NCBI GenBank assembly: GCA_014529385.2
Contig: CM043947.1
Span: 121,346,891-121,410,890, forward strand
Direction: 5' to 3'
Origin: Adiantum capillus-veneris
Lineage: Eukaryota > Streptophyta > Polypodiopsida > Polypodiales > Pteridaceae
Length of the DNA: 64,000 bases
A model generated the notes under the pieces. It was not told where the DNA came from. It saw only the letters and a program-made list of their open reading frames with translations, and searched no databases. This document shows, in pieces, positions 44,056 through 56,108 of this stretch (the stretch's first letter is position 1; each line of letters begins with the position of its first letter). Position numbers and translations under genes: made by a program.

Positions 44056-45357
44056 TCATTCCTGGCGTCTAGGGTGTTGATTGGCAAAATCATAAAACTT
44101 GATATTCATTGTTTTCTCCCCACGCTCGCTTGAGCTGTCTGAACACTCGTTATCTGCGTCGTTATTTACCTCCAGATGCTCAGAGGAGTCATAAAACTCT
44201 TCTTGTTCTAGTGGTTCTACATTCTCATCTTTTGCTGGTATAAGGCTTACCATGTAATAGGATAGCACATCATAGCCGTTCTTATCGCAAAATTTTGTTG
44301 TTGGGCTATCTGTAATGGTATAAACATCCAATGTTGCTAGTATGTGTTCCCATTCCAGAGGTTCTAAGGTATCTTTAGGAAAAGGTTCCCGAATATAATT
44401 CTTGTCCTCAATAGATCTTTGTAAGACGCATTCCTGTCTTTTAAAGCTCCCACAATGTGAAGCTTCGCACATCCAAATCTCTTTTTTTTTGCCCTAATCA
44501 TGCTTGGAGTTCGGACCCTGCCAATGTAGCTGAATCAAACTCTTCCACTGGTGTCTGGTTCACATCTTTGTAACTATGGTCTTTTAGGTGTATTTTGGTT
44601 GTAGTCTCGCCATGTCTGAGGTATAGGTGGTTGTAACCCCAATCCTGGACCATCTTTAATTGTCTCATGAACGGTCTTCCCAAGATGATCTTGTAATTGT
44701 TCTTTTTGTTAAAATCGACTATTGCAAATGTATGCTCATACTCTATTCCGCACAAGGTGACAATTACTTTTCTAAAAGTCCTAGAGGCTTTTCCATTAAC
44801 CCATCTACCAGTTGCAATTTCTTTCTGATAGCTCTCAAAGCCGGTTTTTCCCATTTTTTTCAGATTTCCTTGGTGGCGATAGCGACTCCTGCTCCACTGT
44901 CAAGAATAGCTTTGGAAACTACTCCTTGGAATTCTACTACTAGTGTGGTATTTCCATCTTCTCCCTCGCAATATTCTCAAACCTTGTTTGAAGGTACTGG
45001 CCTAGTGTTTAGTTGAGGCTTGTCCAATTCTTTGATCCCTTCTTGAAGCTTCGAGGTGGGGTCTTTTACTCCAAATTTTTCTAAACATTTGTCTACGGTG
45101 GTCCACATGTTTGGCCGTAGCCTTAGGAGTTCGGCTAAAGTGATTGTGCATGCCACAGGGGTGGACAATAACTCAATCAACCCTTGTGAATCCATCATTA
45201 TGTTAGAATAAAGTCTTTGAGATGGGATTGCTCTCACCTCAGACTTGGCTTCATACTCCCCTAGGTAAGAGGGTAGAGTTTTTAGCAAGTCTGGTTGGCT
45301 GTGCCCCGAACTAATTGATCCCTGGTCTCCCCCTTGTGAATGCATATCAAAGTTCAA
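44056..45357 (-). pseudogene. Protease and acidic spacer of F
   Basis: From about 45357: a linker (TPVACTITLAELLRLRPNMW), then the protease with VVSKAILDSGAGVAIATKEI (canonical D-S-G, about 44870-44930), one stop after KEI, KIILGRPFMRQLKMVQDW (about 44640-44690). Then a spacer CEASHCGSFK...CVLQ and WEHILATLD with an acidic SSEHLEVNNDADNECSDSSSE run. Element G has the same spacer layout. This is F's ordinary protease, distinct from the protease-like domain after integrase. Confidence 0.75.
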
Positions 45358-46071
45358 TTGTGATCTTGCATCAAATTATTCAATGGGAGGTAAGATCTCA
45401 TTTTTCTCCTTTCTCTTGCTATTCAGTTGGTAACTCACCCTGTTATCTTCGTTGGCATCACGGATTTTCTTCCAGAGGTCATCTAGACCGTTACAATCCT
45501 TACCCATTTCTACCAATGTTTTAAGCTAAATACCATCAATTGTCTCATCTGTTGTATTTGGCACTGTGATAGGTTCTCTCCTAGACTCAGAGGCAGTCGT
45601 GAGTCCCTCCTTCATGTCTACTTATTTCTCTAAAGTTGGTTTGATAGGGGTTGGAGCTGGTACTTCGTGCCAACTTGCAAGTTTACCAAGCGGGTTTTCT
45701 ATCAAGGATTGGGTTGTTTCAATCATCTTTCGACACATTTCCAACCTCTATTTTTCTATTTCGGTATATGGATAATTCATCCATCTTTGCTCTTGGGTTT
45801 GGTTCTTTTTGAGTCTAGCTTCGTATGCTTTTAGAAGTGCGTCTAGCTGCTCATTTACCTTTTCTGCCAACAATGATCCTCCTTATCCTGCACTTTTGGG
45901 TTCCGCTATTTCCTTGGGTGCTATGGTTGCCGCACTGTGTGAGCTGAGACTAGTTAGATCCTGTAACAGCTATAATCTATCCTTTGTGTGTTTTAACTCC
46001 TTGGATAGAGCCGTTTGCTCTCGTTCTCTCCTGGCTTTCATATGCGCCTTTCTAGCTTTCCAAGTGCTTCT

Positions 46072-48606
46072 CTAATTTTTCATTTCTAAACTTGGGGCAT
46101 CAGCGTTTGTCTCTTCAATTATGGGTTCATTCGTCATTCTTTGAGCTTGGGCTCGTGTCACTGCCTGAATAGGTCCCTTAGGCTGTTGAGGTACTCCTTG
46201 AGCTCCTCTTTGTTGGTATGCATGTCTCTGTCCGCCCATGCCTCCGTTGGCTATGAACAACAATGTTCATTCATCCAAGCTATATCTTCCTTCTCCTGCT
46301 GCCTGTGCAGCTGTTGGTGGTCCTGCACTTCCCATCATGCTCCAAGGTTATGGCGTTGGGGGTTCTTCCGGTGGATAATAGACAGGATTTTCCGCATATC
46401 CATTGGAATCTTTGTAATAAGCATGCATAGGCACCAAATCCTTCTCTTCTGGTTCGTTTACGGTTGGTGTGTATCTTATGCCGCACCTACAGGTCCTGGT
46501 AGGTTTCCTCCTGCTTAATACCTAGGCATCGGTGGAAGTTGAGGAGATGCTACCTGAGCCTGGGAGCATACGGTTGTTCTCTCACATATCCCTTGTTATA
46601 ATAACATTCCTCCGTCACATGGTTTGTCTATTTTTGTTCAATAGCAGACCACTTTGGCTGTTTAGCCTAAGGTTTTGCATACAGGTTAATCTTTTTTAGC
46701 ACTTCTTCTACAAGTTTCTCCTGGCTTACACCTATTTTTGCTTTTGGTGTTGTCTTAGCGGAGTTGCTTCCACTTTGTTGTGAGGATGAATCGTCATCAA
46801 GATCCTTGAATTCAACCTCCTTGTAGACCGCGCAATTGTCTACAAGGTAAAGAGCTTCCTTAGTTAACTCATTTAACGTCGTGCTCCTCTTCATATGTAA
46901 GTCCTTCTGGAGATCTGCATTCCATAGTCCTTGAATAAATATCAGCATAAGTCTGGACTGAGTTGGCAATTCTTCCACAGGGCAGAACTGAAGATATCTT
47001 TTTAGTCGTAGGGCTTCCTTTCGCACAGACTCCCCTTCTTTTTGTTTGAATTTATAGATTTGTGAGACTGTATTATGAGCTATCCCCCTTTGTGAGAATT
47101 CCTCAATAAACTCATCAAACACCTCCTCCATAGACTCAAAGTCTCTACGCTCCACAGATTCAAATCAAGTAGCAGCATCCTCCTCTAGGGTCAGTCCAAA
47201 TCCTGCAAATTGGGTAGGGAAGTCTAACACCTCTTCAACTCTAATTACACGCACAAAAGCTACTACATGATCCCTAGGATCTCTGTTTCCCGTGTATTTC
47301 TTGTTTACCCATTTTTGCACCTGAGAAGGTCTAATTCTACGATGGTCTACAAATCTCATCATTGGTTCTCCTCGTCCCAATCGATATACCTCCTTTGGCC
47401 TTTGGTAGTGGGAGGGTTCCTCTCCCATAGGTGCTCCTAAGCCATGATTTCTGACGGTTTTTGCAAGAGATGGTTCATCTCTTCGAACTCGTTCTATGGG
47501 TTGTCTTACAGGCCTTGGTTTTTTGGCTTACTCTCGCCTTGATACCCTGAATAGAGTGGTGGTTCTTGTAAATCCCTTAGACCTCGTGCAGCTCGATAAC
47601 CATCTCAATTTTGTTCTTGTTCTAATGTCGCACTTTGTCAAATCCATGCCCTCAATGATGGTTGGGTTGCTTGTTGGTTCTATTAGTTGAACGTCTGTTG
47701 TTGGTTAGAATGTGAGGTCGTGTCATACTCTTCTAAAAATGGATTTGTCGATTTGCTAGGGGTGTAGGTGACCCTTGGCACTTCTTCGGGGGCATATCTT
47801 GATGTCTCTGGAAGTGTTTCCTTTTCTACCTCCTCTGGGAGAATACGTTTGTATTCTCGCCCGTACCTATCAACAAAAATGATATCCTTCCTCGTAGAAA
47901 TTTCATAAGAGAATAAGTAAAGAACCTTGTCTTTGTTTAATTCGTTTGGGTAGGGTTCTTTGCATCGAAATAAAGAGAGTACTCCCTCGCTCTCGTGCTT
48001 GTAAATTCCCACATTCACATTATAAGTAGAAACTCTGGTTTTTTACTTATCATACATAAAAAGAGCTCCAGGGCGACCAATGTTTGGAGGTGGTTCTTGA
48101 GTTTTCGAAACCATTTTTCCTTTTGCCACGTTATCTCCATATCTATTGTAATCCTCAGGGTTACTGACTATCAGATAGTGGTTCCCCTTTTCGTCTCGGA
48201 ATCTATCTCCATCATCATAGAATCGAATTATCTCCAGTCTCTGAACAGGTCTTTCTTCAATACAAATACACTTGCGTCCTCGATAGTCAGAATAAACTAG
48301 GGCTCCCCTCGAGTTTGTTCCTTCTAAGAAGATTATAGTGAACTTGGTATCGTTCAAAGGATTTTGGGAGGTGCTTCCTCCTAGCATTGGTCTCTCATCG
48401 GAGAAACCTCCTGGTTGTTGACTACCCATCATGAAGAAGGACTTATCGGCGGATGAAGTGTCGGTATCACTACCCTCCTCAATGATCGGTGCTAGTGGAT
48501 CTAGCCTTGCTTGAGTTACCCTCTCCTCGGTGGACACTAAGCTACCCTGATCACCTGCCACCTTTTGATCTCTAAGAATGTGTCTTCCTGATCTTAGGTT
48601 CATCAA
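46072..48606 (-). pseudogene. Gag of F
   Basis: Begins MMNLRSGRHILRDQKVAG at 48606. The ~300-residue N-terminal part (48606-47683) has no recognised domain and one stop near 48043. Gag/capsid-type sequence follows at 47428-46667: YTGNRDPRDHVVAFVRVIR, MEEVFDEFIEEFSQRGIAHN, EALRLKRYLQFCPVEELP. One stop near 47162. A Q-rich tail continues to 46072. No zinc knuckle was seen, unlike G. Confidence 0.65.
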
Positions 48607-49000
48607 ACTTACAAATACAATTTATCACAAATCCAACCACGCACCTGGCGAACGATCAGTTTCCGCACAACTTCTTGCTTTGCCTCTGAATATACCTGTA
48701 CACAAGCATTTAAGTTCGGCAATCGAATCAAAGCATTTAACAGCTAGAGGTGGTCTTAGTAATGATTGGTATAACTGGAGGGTTAACCTCAACTACTACT
48801 GTATTTTATACACTTCAAATGTTCCTGATTAGGTCTGCTAATCTGGAACTGTACTTCTCTCGAATGTTGGTCAATTTACAGGGAAAGTCTTAATTCCGTC
48901 TTTGCTCCGGCAAAAGGTCAAACAAGGTCCAATTTCACTTCTAAAAGAAGTTCTGGAACTCTTAAGTCAATGGGAACATCACTCTATGTCCTTATCCTGT
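48607..49000 (-). other. 5' leader of F
   Basis: Non-coding on both strands as far as I can tell. It does not match F's 3' LTR, so if F is one element, most of the 5' LTR and the primer site were deleted here. TATAAAATA on the minus strand near 48805 is an isolated promoter-like match. Confidence 0.45.
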
Positions 49001-49040
49001 CGAGCAATCATTCTCCGTTGGGTGTATCCAGCCGCTAACA
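49001..49040 (-). repeat. 40-bp remnant of F's 5' LTR
   Basis: 38 of 40 positions match 16231-16270, ending CCGCTAACA at 49040, then the duplication CCCAA. LTR similarity stops abruptly at 49000. Confidence 0.7.
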
Positions 49041-49045
49041 CCCAA

Positions 49046-49855
49046 TGTCCAAATAATCCAAATGCACCAAAGATCACGCCATTAAACTTGATTGAAGTTA
49101 CCGAGGATCCATCACAAAGTACACCTGTGGTACCAGTAAGCGTACTCACACGATAGATGCTCCAAAAACAAAACTATATCCTTGAGGAAAGAGACACAAC
49201 ATCAATTGCCCAATCTCAAAAAAAGAAGAAAACACAAAGGAAGAGATCGCAAAAAGCAGCGAAGTCAGACCCTAGTTCAAAGAACAACATAGGGACTGGT
49301 GACGACCCTGTATATATGAAGGATGTTGAAGAGGATTCTGATTCAAGTGAAACCATGGAGACCAAAATGACTACTAAGATAGAAACCAACAAGGAAGATC
49401 TTCATGAGCCACAATGTACAGGATCCAAAAAGAAGATAGGAACTTACCCAAACCCTACAGAGGAGATCGAACGAGTCAAGCAATTAAGGAGTTTGGTAGA
49501 AGATACCCAAAGGGATCTAGAACCAGCACCTAGGCAGATCCAGATTACAGAAACCGTGTTCCCTACGCAACAACAACCTCACCAAGTCCATAGACCCTTA
49601 GCCATACCTAGTGTCATCCAAGAAGAAAGTGACGTAAAGTCATGGGAAAGTGGGCGTACTCACTTCTTTATGGAAAGAATGTTTACAGATGGACTACTTG
49701 ATCCTATTGAAGAAATGGAGATCCCATCTTCCCCACGTCAAGGGACTGAAGTCCAAAAGGTGCCGTTAAATATTGCCAAATTGATGGATTTCATATCTTC
49801 AGAAGTTAGAACCACCATCATGTCCAAACTATATAAAGGCCCTGAGCTAGTCTAA
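49046..49855 (+). pseudogene. Gag-Pol linker region of G
   Basis: NNPNAPKITPLNLIEV continues the frame of 1569-1744. After a stop near 49156 comes a 232-codon frame (49157-49855): Lys-rich (SQKKKKTQRKRSQKAAKS), acidic (VEEDSDSSETMETK), then VPLNIAKLMDFISSEVRTTI. No zinc knuckle. Equivalent by position to F's linker before protease. Confidence 0.6.
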
Positions 49856-49912
49856 GCTCTTTGAGCCTTCCTCAATGGAGAACTAAAGTTTGGGCTACCA
49901 CAATTTCCACAC

Positions 49913-50952
49913 ATGGAGGGAGCTGGGGAGATGTCGATAGAGGAGGAACACTTAGATCCACAACCCAACCTAGATGAGAACCTTGTTATAGAAATACCTG
50001 TTAACAAGTTGGGACAATACTTTGAGGGTGATGAATCCAATGCGACCATACCAATCACTACTAAGGGATTAACTGTGAAGGGAATCCTTGATGGTGGCAC
50101 TGGGGTTAGCATTGTGACTAAAAATTGCTAGGAAACTATGGGAAGACCTCACCTTGAGACCACAACCATAGTAGTGTGAAGATGGCCAATGGTTCTATTG
50201 TTAAACCTATTGGGATGCTAGAAGATGTCAAGATCAAGGTCTTTGGACATAAAATAAGGATCACCTTTATTGTTATGGATTTCTCAAAAATGGCATCGGA
50301 GATGATCTTAGGACGTCCTTTCATGAGGGAAGCAAAAATGGTTTGTGACTGGTCTAAAAATCAGGACTACTTGCAGTTCCAAGATTCTGTCATTCGAGTG
50401 GATCTTGTGACTGGTCGAGCACATCCTCTAGGAAACAAGTTTATAATTGATCATAGATCTGACACCACAGTTCACTCAGCCCCATTACAGTATTGTTACA
50501 CGTGTAAAGCGGACACTGATGTTGGAGAAGATTCTCCTTATATGGATGTACTACCTGGGATGACTGAGTTGGACAATGTGGATTGGGTCCACCTAGCAGC
50601 AACCATAGACACTTGGGGAAATAGGGGGACGACCTGGGTAACACTTGAGGGGGATGAAATGCCACCACTTGTACCCTTAAATATGCTAGAAGCAATGCAT
50701 ATAGCTTCTGATAACCTACAAGATGAAGGTTTTACTGGCATTGGAACCAGTAGCGCCTCACAAGACTATAGCCCACATGATTTGGGGTCAGAATCATCAA
50801 TTGAAATTGACTCTGAGGATAAAGAATCTGAGTTAAATCTTAATGCAAATGTGGGGACAAACCATTCAAGGGCCAGTGGTACCCTAGATGAAAATCTATC
50901 CAAGGGAGCAGAAGACACAAGAAGTGATTCATCTAGTGACTATTCTCACTAG
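49913..50952 (+). pseudogene. Protease and acidic spacer of G
   Basis: ITTKGLTVKGILDGGTGVSI carries D-G-G (about 50091). Two stops at about 50131 and 50179 interrupt; then KMANGSIVKPIGMLEDVKIK and SEMILGRPFMREAKMVCDW (about 50300). The spacer has CYTCKADTDVGED, DNVDWVHLAATIDTW and an acidic C-terminal run; the same layout is seen in F. Confidence 0.72.
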
Positions 50953-51020
50953 AGATCGGCCGTAATCGAGAATTAAACAAGAAGAGTAAGAGATATAAGA
51001 GGCGACGATATCGAGCAAAT

Positions 51021-51808
51021 ATGCGTGCTAGAATAAATGAAAAGAAATCTATCACAGAATGGCTTAATTATATAGGGGCATGTGATGCTCATCGAATGTT
51101 GGTAGATCAGTGGGGTGAATACCTTCAAAGCATTATGTGGTGTAGTCCACAACCCATTGACATCGCACAACTAGAGGCTACAGAGAAGCCAAAGTTGAGC
51201 TGTAATGTAAGGAGACGACAAAATCGAGACTTAGCTCAACAACAAAAGGAATCGGAAGTGAAATCAGAGTCCACAAAACAACAGGACCCCACAAACTTAC
51301 ACCCTACACCTGAACATTTCAAATGCTATACCACGGAGGAACGTAAGGTTGTGTATACAAAGGCTCAAAGAAAACCTATCGATGGGAGCAATGGAGTCTG
51401 TGACGGTCCAGCGATAGTTAAGGAAATAGAGTTAGCAGACCCAAGAGAAGAGTCTAAACCTGTTTTCATTGCCCAAGATCTCACGGAGACTGAGGAGTGT
51501 GTACTTAAAGAACTTCTCAAGGAATTCAGGGATATATTTGCCTGGACATATCATGATATGAAAGGTGTTCCACCTTCCGTGGTGCAACACACAATCCCCA
51601 TGAATAGCATGGCTAAACCAGTTTAGCAACGACCCTACCCAATGAATCCTAAATATGCAAAAATCGTTCAAAAAGAGATTGAAAAGCTTGTGGAATGCGG
51701 TTTCATATACCCTATTGAGCATTCAGAATGGGTGTCTCCAATATTGATTGTGCCAAAGAAGAATGCGAAACTCACAGTGTGAGTGGATCTCAAGAAGGTC
51801 AATGCCGC
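51021..51808 (+). pseudogene. RT of G, first part
   Basis: Arg-rich start (about 50975-51050), ITEWLNYIGACDAHRM, then the RT N-terminus: FRDIFAWTYHDMKGVPP, IEKLVECGFIYPIEHSEW, VSPILIVPKKNAKL. Stops at 51624-51626 (TAG) and 51780-51782 (TGA). Cut at 51808 by element K; the frame resumes at 59930. Confidence 0.75.
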
Positions 51809-53031
51809 TGATGGAGCAAAAGATGTCGTGCGCACACTCACACACCCAGACAACTCAACACAACACAAGGAATTTACTTGAATTCCTCACCTCACTCACT
51901 ACCACTCAAAAGCTCCCTAAAAACTCTACCCACAAGCTCAATTCAAACTCCAAACGCCTCGACCTACAAGCCCTTGCCTGCCCGTAGACACTACAAGGTG
52001 AGTCGAAGTGATCAACACTTGAAATCACGCTTGATGGTGACCAAATATACAAGAAAAACCATCAAAAAACCAAAAACTCCAGCCAAAAAAGGCCACTCTC
52101 AAACCATTGCAAAAGTTTCACCAAACTCCACTCTGTTAGACTCTTTGGAGTAGCGCCAACCCTAATGGCACCGATACAAGGTCACATAGTCTTGCAGAAA
52201 GCCGCACCTTCTTCCCTCAATTCCTTGCACACACACATCCATGGAAACCTCAGAACTTCCATAGGCTCTCCCAAGTGCAAAATTGAAGAGAGAAAGCTCT
52301 CATTCACTCCTCCACACACTCGAAAACAGGACAGGAACGCAACGGGACTGCACTAGACCACCTGTAGGAACCTTGCTTCCTCCCACACACAGAGGGGTCA
52401 AAGTGTTGATATTGCTCTTCAAAAGTACCCCCTCAGCTGGAACCATCACGGCACCGTGAGTGATGTGGCAATTTGAAGCCATTTCACACCTTTTTTGACC
52501 TTTTTTGGCCCTATTTTGGCCAGTTTTGACCCCCGGAGGGCATTTTTCGCAGGAAAACCCCCAAACGGACTCCAAAATTCACCAAATTTGCACGCTTGAT
52601 CCTCGATACCCAAAGCACATTTCCACATCCCCACATTCCACTTTTGACCACTTCTAGGGCGATGCACGTATCACCGCAGATCAGGCGCCGCAAATAGACA
52701 GTTACCACATGTGTCAAACTTCTCCAGCGGGATGAGAGTACCCACACTTGTCACTTGCATTATTTACATTCTAGAAAGCTCAAAAACATTATCTAGAACC
52801 AAAATAAGCCACCTAAAACCATATCCAAGGCCCCGATACCCTATACGGGCATGTACATGTGTTCCACTGCTAGCGCACGAACCTGACTATTCACAATGTG
52901 TACACATTGCATCTTTTTTTGAACTTGAAACCACTTTGCAAAGATCCCAAATGCATGTATTTACATCTTTTTGTACATATGACCATGCATATAAACGCTA
53001 CTTTGTACACGTCAAAAGCGGTCTATCATCA
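51809..53031 (-). repeat. 3' LTR of K
   Basis: 1223 bp. Minus strand TGATGATAGAC...CTCCATCA. It matches 58673-59925 closely over its inner ~1080 bp and less well at the other end (51809-51950). A pyrimidine-rich block and CACGGCACCGTG inverted repeat lie near 52440-52520. Confidence 0.85.
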
Positions 53032-53066
53032 TTGCCCACCCTCTAGGTAGAGCATTTATGCTCAAC
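53032..53066 (-). promoter_or_regulatory. Stem-loop plus polypurine tract of K
   Basis: On the minus strand GTTGAGCATAAATGCTCTAC (8 of 9 stem pairs), CTAGAGGGTGGGCAA, LTR TGATGATAG. The stem-loop matches copy A's at 19 of 20 bases although the LTRs differ. Confidence 0.8.
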
Positions 53067-54090
53067 TAAGAGACTATTTGCATCTGGGACCATATCTCTC
53101 GCAAAATATTTCTTCAACTGATACCCATTTATTTTGTAGTGCAAACGTTCACCAGACATTTTTTCCAACTCATAGGTGCCATTAGGAAATATATGCTTCA
53201 CTCTGTATGGACCCAACCATTTGTCCCTCAACTTCTTTTGAAAAGTAAAATCCAAGCGAGAATCATACTTCATCACCAGATCCCCCTCTTTGATTTCTTT
53301 CTTTGGCAGCCTCTTATTCATTTTCTCCATCCTTGTCTCTGCTTGTTGAAGATAATAATCACTGGCTTTCTCTCTATTCATTCGCAACAACTCTAGAGAA
53401 AGAATTCTTTCTTGCAGCTACTTGTCACTATGCTCACCTTGCATTCTGCACAACAACTTCAAGGCATCCAACTGCACTTGTATGGACATAAGAGCTTCTT
53501 TTCCATAAACAATTTCATATGGTGTAAACTGTGTTGACACTCTATACGCGGTTCTATAAGACCACAAGCACTTTTCCAAGTCCAAGTCCCACTCTTTAGG
53601 ATGCTCTCTAGCATACTTTGATAGCATCCTTACAATTTGCCCATTGCAGTTCTCAACCAACCCATTGCATTGTGGGTAGTAAGGAGAAGAATGCCTATGT
53701 TGAATTTTCAATTTATCCATGAGAGCAGCAACAAGTTTTCCCCTAAAACCCTGGTCCACGATCAGAAATAATAACCATAGGAGCTCCAAACCTGCAACAC
53801 ACCTGTTCGTATAAAAAAGAGGCCACTCTTCCTGCTGTTACATCTTTCACTACTCTTGCCTCCACCCATTTTGTCAAATAGTCCACAGCCACAAGGATAT
53901 ACCTTTTACCATTGTTGGTCCTTGGCATTGGACCTACAGCATCTACTCCCCATTTTGCAAATGCATCAAAAGACATTATAGCTTTCTGAGGCTCAGCCAA
54001 AAGCTTCCGATTTGCAAACACTTGGCATTCATGACATGACTTCCACCAAAATAAGCATCTCTCATCATAGAGGGCCAACAGTAACCTGCT
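53043..54090 (-). pseudogene. Integrase of K
   Basis: Core: KWGVDAVGPMP (first Asp, about 53950), IISDRGPGF (about 53750), NGLVENCNGQIV (Glu, about 53650). One frameshift at about 53745. C-terminal part: EGDLVMKYDSRLDFTFQKKL, WLGPYRVKHIFPNGTY (53390-53150). Stop or shift near 53418. The frame ends next to the stem-loop. Confidence 0.82.
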
Positions 54091-55350
54091 CTCAAAACAC
54101 GAAAGACAACCTGATCCTTGCCTTGATGGCCTGTTTCTTCATGGCAGTGCTCCAAAATCAAGCCTATCTCTTCTTTGTACGGCACTTTTCTCAAAATGCT
54201 ATCCTTGCCATAAAGCATGACATCCTCACCTATTAATGTGTAGTTTCTTGCTTTTGCAACTATTCTCTTACGCCGAACCTTTGACATGCCCTCTAGACAT
54301 TGCCCTTTACCAAGAAATACTTCTACATCTTGCAATGATTCCCTTCCTGCATACAAGGCTTCCTTGACCTTTAAAGGAGCTACCAAGGCATCCAACTTGT
54401 CCCTAGCCATCTCATCAGCTTCTTTATTCTGCTCACGAGGAACATGCTTAAGCTGTATCTTCTCAAACTCATACAAAAGCTTCTTGATGCCATAGAACCA
54501 CTTCTTTAAATTGTCTTTCTTAACATTCCACAAACCAAGCAACTGATTCATGACTAGCAATGCATCCCCTTTTGCAATGACCCTCTTCAGTCCAAACTCA
54601 ACACACTGCTTCAACCCAAGGAAAAGCATGAGGTACTCGGCCTCATTGTTACTTTCAGCTTCATCAAGATTGTAAGCTCTAGAAAAGATTACATCGCCTT
54701 TTGGGTTCTTAATGACTACCCCACCACTTTCCTTTTGAAGAACTTTCCTGTATGCACCATCAAACATCAATGTATACGCATCTGTAATATCTACTTCCTC
54801 TTCATGATCATCCTTGTCAACCCTTGGGTAAGATGGAAGCTCGCCCCCCTTAAGTACCACCATGTCTGCCAAGTGAGCTTTAACAAAATGATCCACTTTA
54901 AACTCAAACTCATACTCTTGAAGCTCCAAAGTCCACTTTAAGATGCGCTTACTAGGCTTCAAATGTTGTACTACATCCGGCAAAAGATTCGATGTGGTGA
55001 GCACATAGAACTTTTGGGGCAACAAATAGGTTTTAAACCTTTGACATGCAAGAACCAAGGCAAATACCCACTGTTCCATTTCGTATAGGAGAACTTGCTT
55101 ACATTCTTCATCTTGCTATCAAAAATAAACTGGCTTGAAGTTCCTTCCTTGCTTTTGTAAGAGAACCGACCCAAAATCTACTAACCCCACACTAATAGAT
55201 ACATAGAAAATCGACTGCAAGTCGGAAGGACTCACTGTTGGTAAAGCACACAATACCTCCTTGATGCCATCAAAAGCCCGTTGCATGTCTGCATTCCATT
55301 CAAACCTTGAACTCTTTGACTCAATTTCTGGAGAGGATACACATACTGAC
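53976..55350 (-). pseudogene. RNase H and archaeal-type RNase H of K
   Basis: RT-linked RNase H: FYVSISVGLVDFGSVLLQKQ, frameshifts near 55110, then WVFALVLACQRFKTYLL and VKAHLADMV. Archaeal type: YTLMFDGAYRKVLQKESGG (about 54780), NNEAEYLMLFLGLK, KGDALLVMNQLLG, HVPREQNKEADEMAR (about 54420). Integrase zinc region: EETGHQGKDQ. The most complete archaeal RNase H in this window besides element C. Confidence 0.85.
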
Positions 55351-55990
55351 ATAGCATCCAGAAAAAACGTGACAAGTACCTGAGCTTATGCACAAATGAT
55401 GCCAAATCCTTTGTGTTGCTCGGTGGATCCATAAGCAATAAAGCCTTAACTTTCTCTGGGTCAGCTTCTATTCCATTTTGCGAAACCACATGTCCTAGCA
55501 AATGGACTCTGGAATGAGCAAACTTACACTTCTTTGGGTTGAGTTGCCCACCCTCTTATTGAAGCCTTTCAAAACTCAACCTCAACTTCTCCAAATGTGT
55601 GACCCTTGAGCTATAACACCCCAATGTCATCCATGAAAACACGAATGAACTTACCCAAGTAGGGACAAAACACTCTATTCATCCATCCGTGGAAGGTAGC
55701 ATATGCATTAACCAGCCCAAAAGGCATTCTTTTGTAGGCAAAACAACCCCAAGGAGTAATGAAGGTCGTCTTCAATCGATCTTCAATTGCTATCAAGATC
55801 TGAAAGTAGCCAGAAAACCCATCCATGATTGAGTAACATTCATGACCTGCAACCTGATTGAGGATTTCATCTAGAAAGGATAGTGGGTAATGATTCCTTT
55901 TTGTGGCAGCATTCAAAGGTTTGAAATCAACACATATCCTAAATCTTCCGTTCTTCTTAGGCACAATAACAACTGGAGAGACCATTCGGA
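55351..55990 (-). pseudogene. RT of K
   Basis: MVSPVVIVPKKNGRFRICVD, LNQVAGHECYSIMDGFSGYF, PFGLVNAYATFHGWMN, RVFMDDIG (about 55620), then a frameshift; ADPEKVKALLLMDPPSNTKD and LRYLSRFFWMLCQYVYP follow. F-M-D-D as in A/B. Confidence 0.85.
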
Positions 55991-56108
55991 CTCCTCCACT
56001 CGAAAGATGAAATCTGCTTCCAAAAGCTTCGTCACCTCTTCATGAAGTGCCTTCTCATGAATGACCCCCAACCTCCTAAGCTTTTGAACCTTTGTCTTGG
56101 CACCTTCT

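Larger units (their letters stand above)
15874..49040 (-). mobile_element. Element F: giant Ty3/gypsy element with extra 3' ORFs
   Basis: The ends are TG at 15874 and CA at 49040, flanked by the 5-bp duplication CCCAA (15869-15873, 49041-49045). Reading on the minus strand: 5' LTR remnant, Gag, protease, RT, RNase H, integrase (split by C), second protease-like/WPK region, ~3.6 kb non-coding, coiled-coil ORF (split by a solo LTR), polypurine tract, 3' LTR. Without nested elements it is about 16.9 kb, large for a plant LTR element. The terminal 40 bp match at both ends (16231-16270, 49001-49040; 38/40), but the LTRs do not align beyond, so the 5' LTR looks mostly deleted. That mismatch is the main reason for caution. 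Confidence 0.72.
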
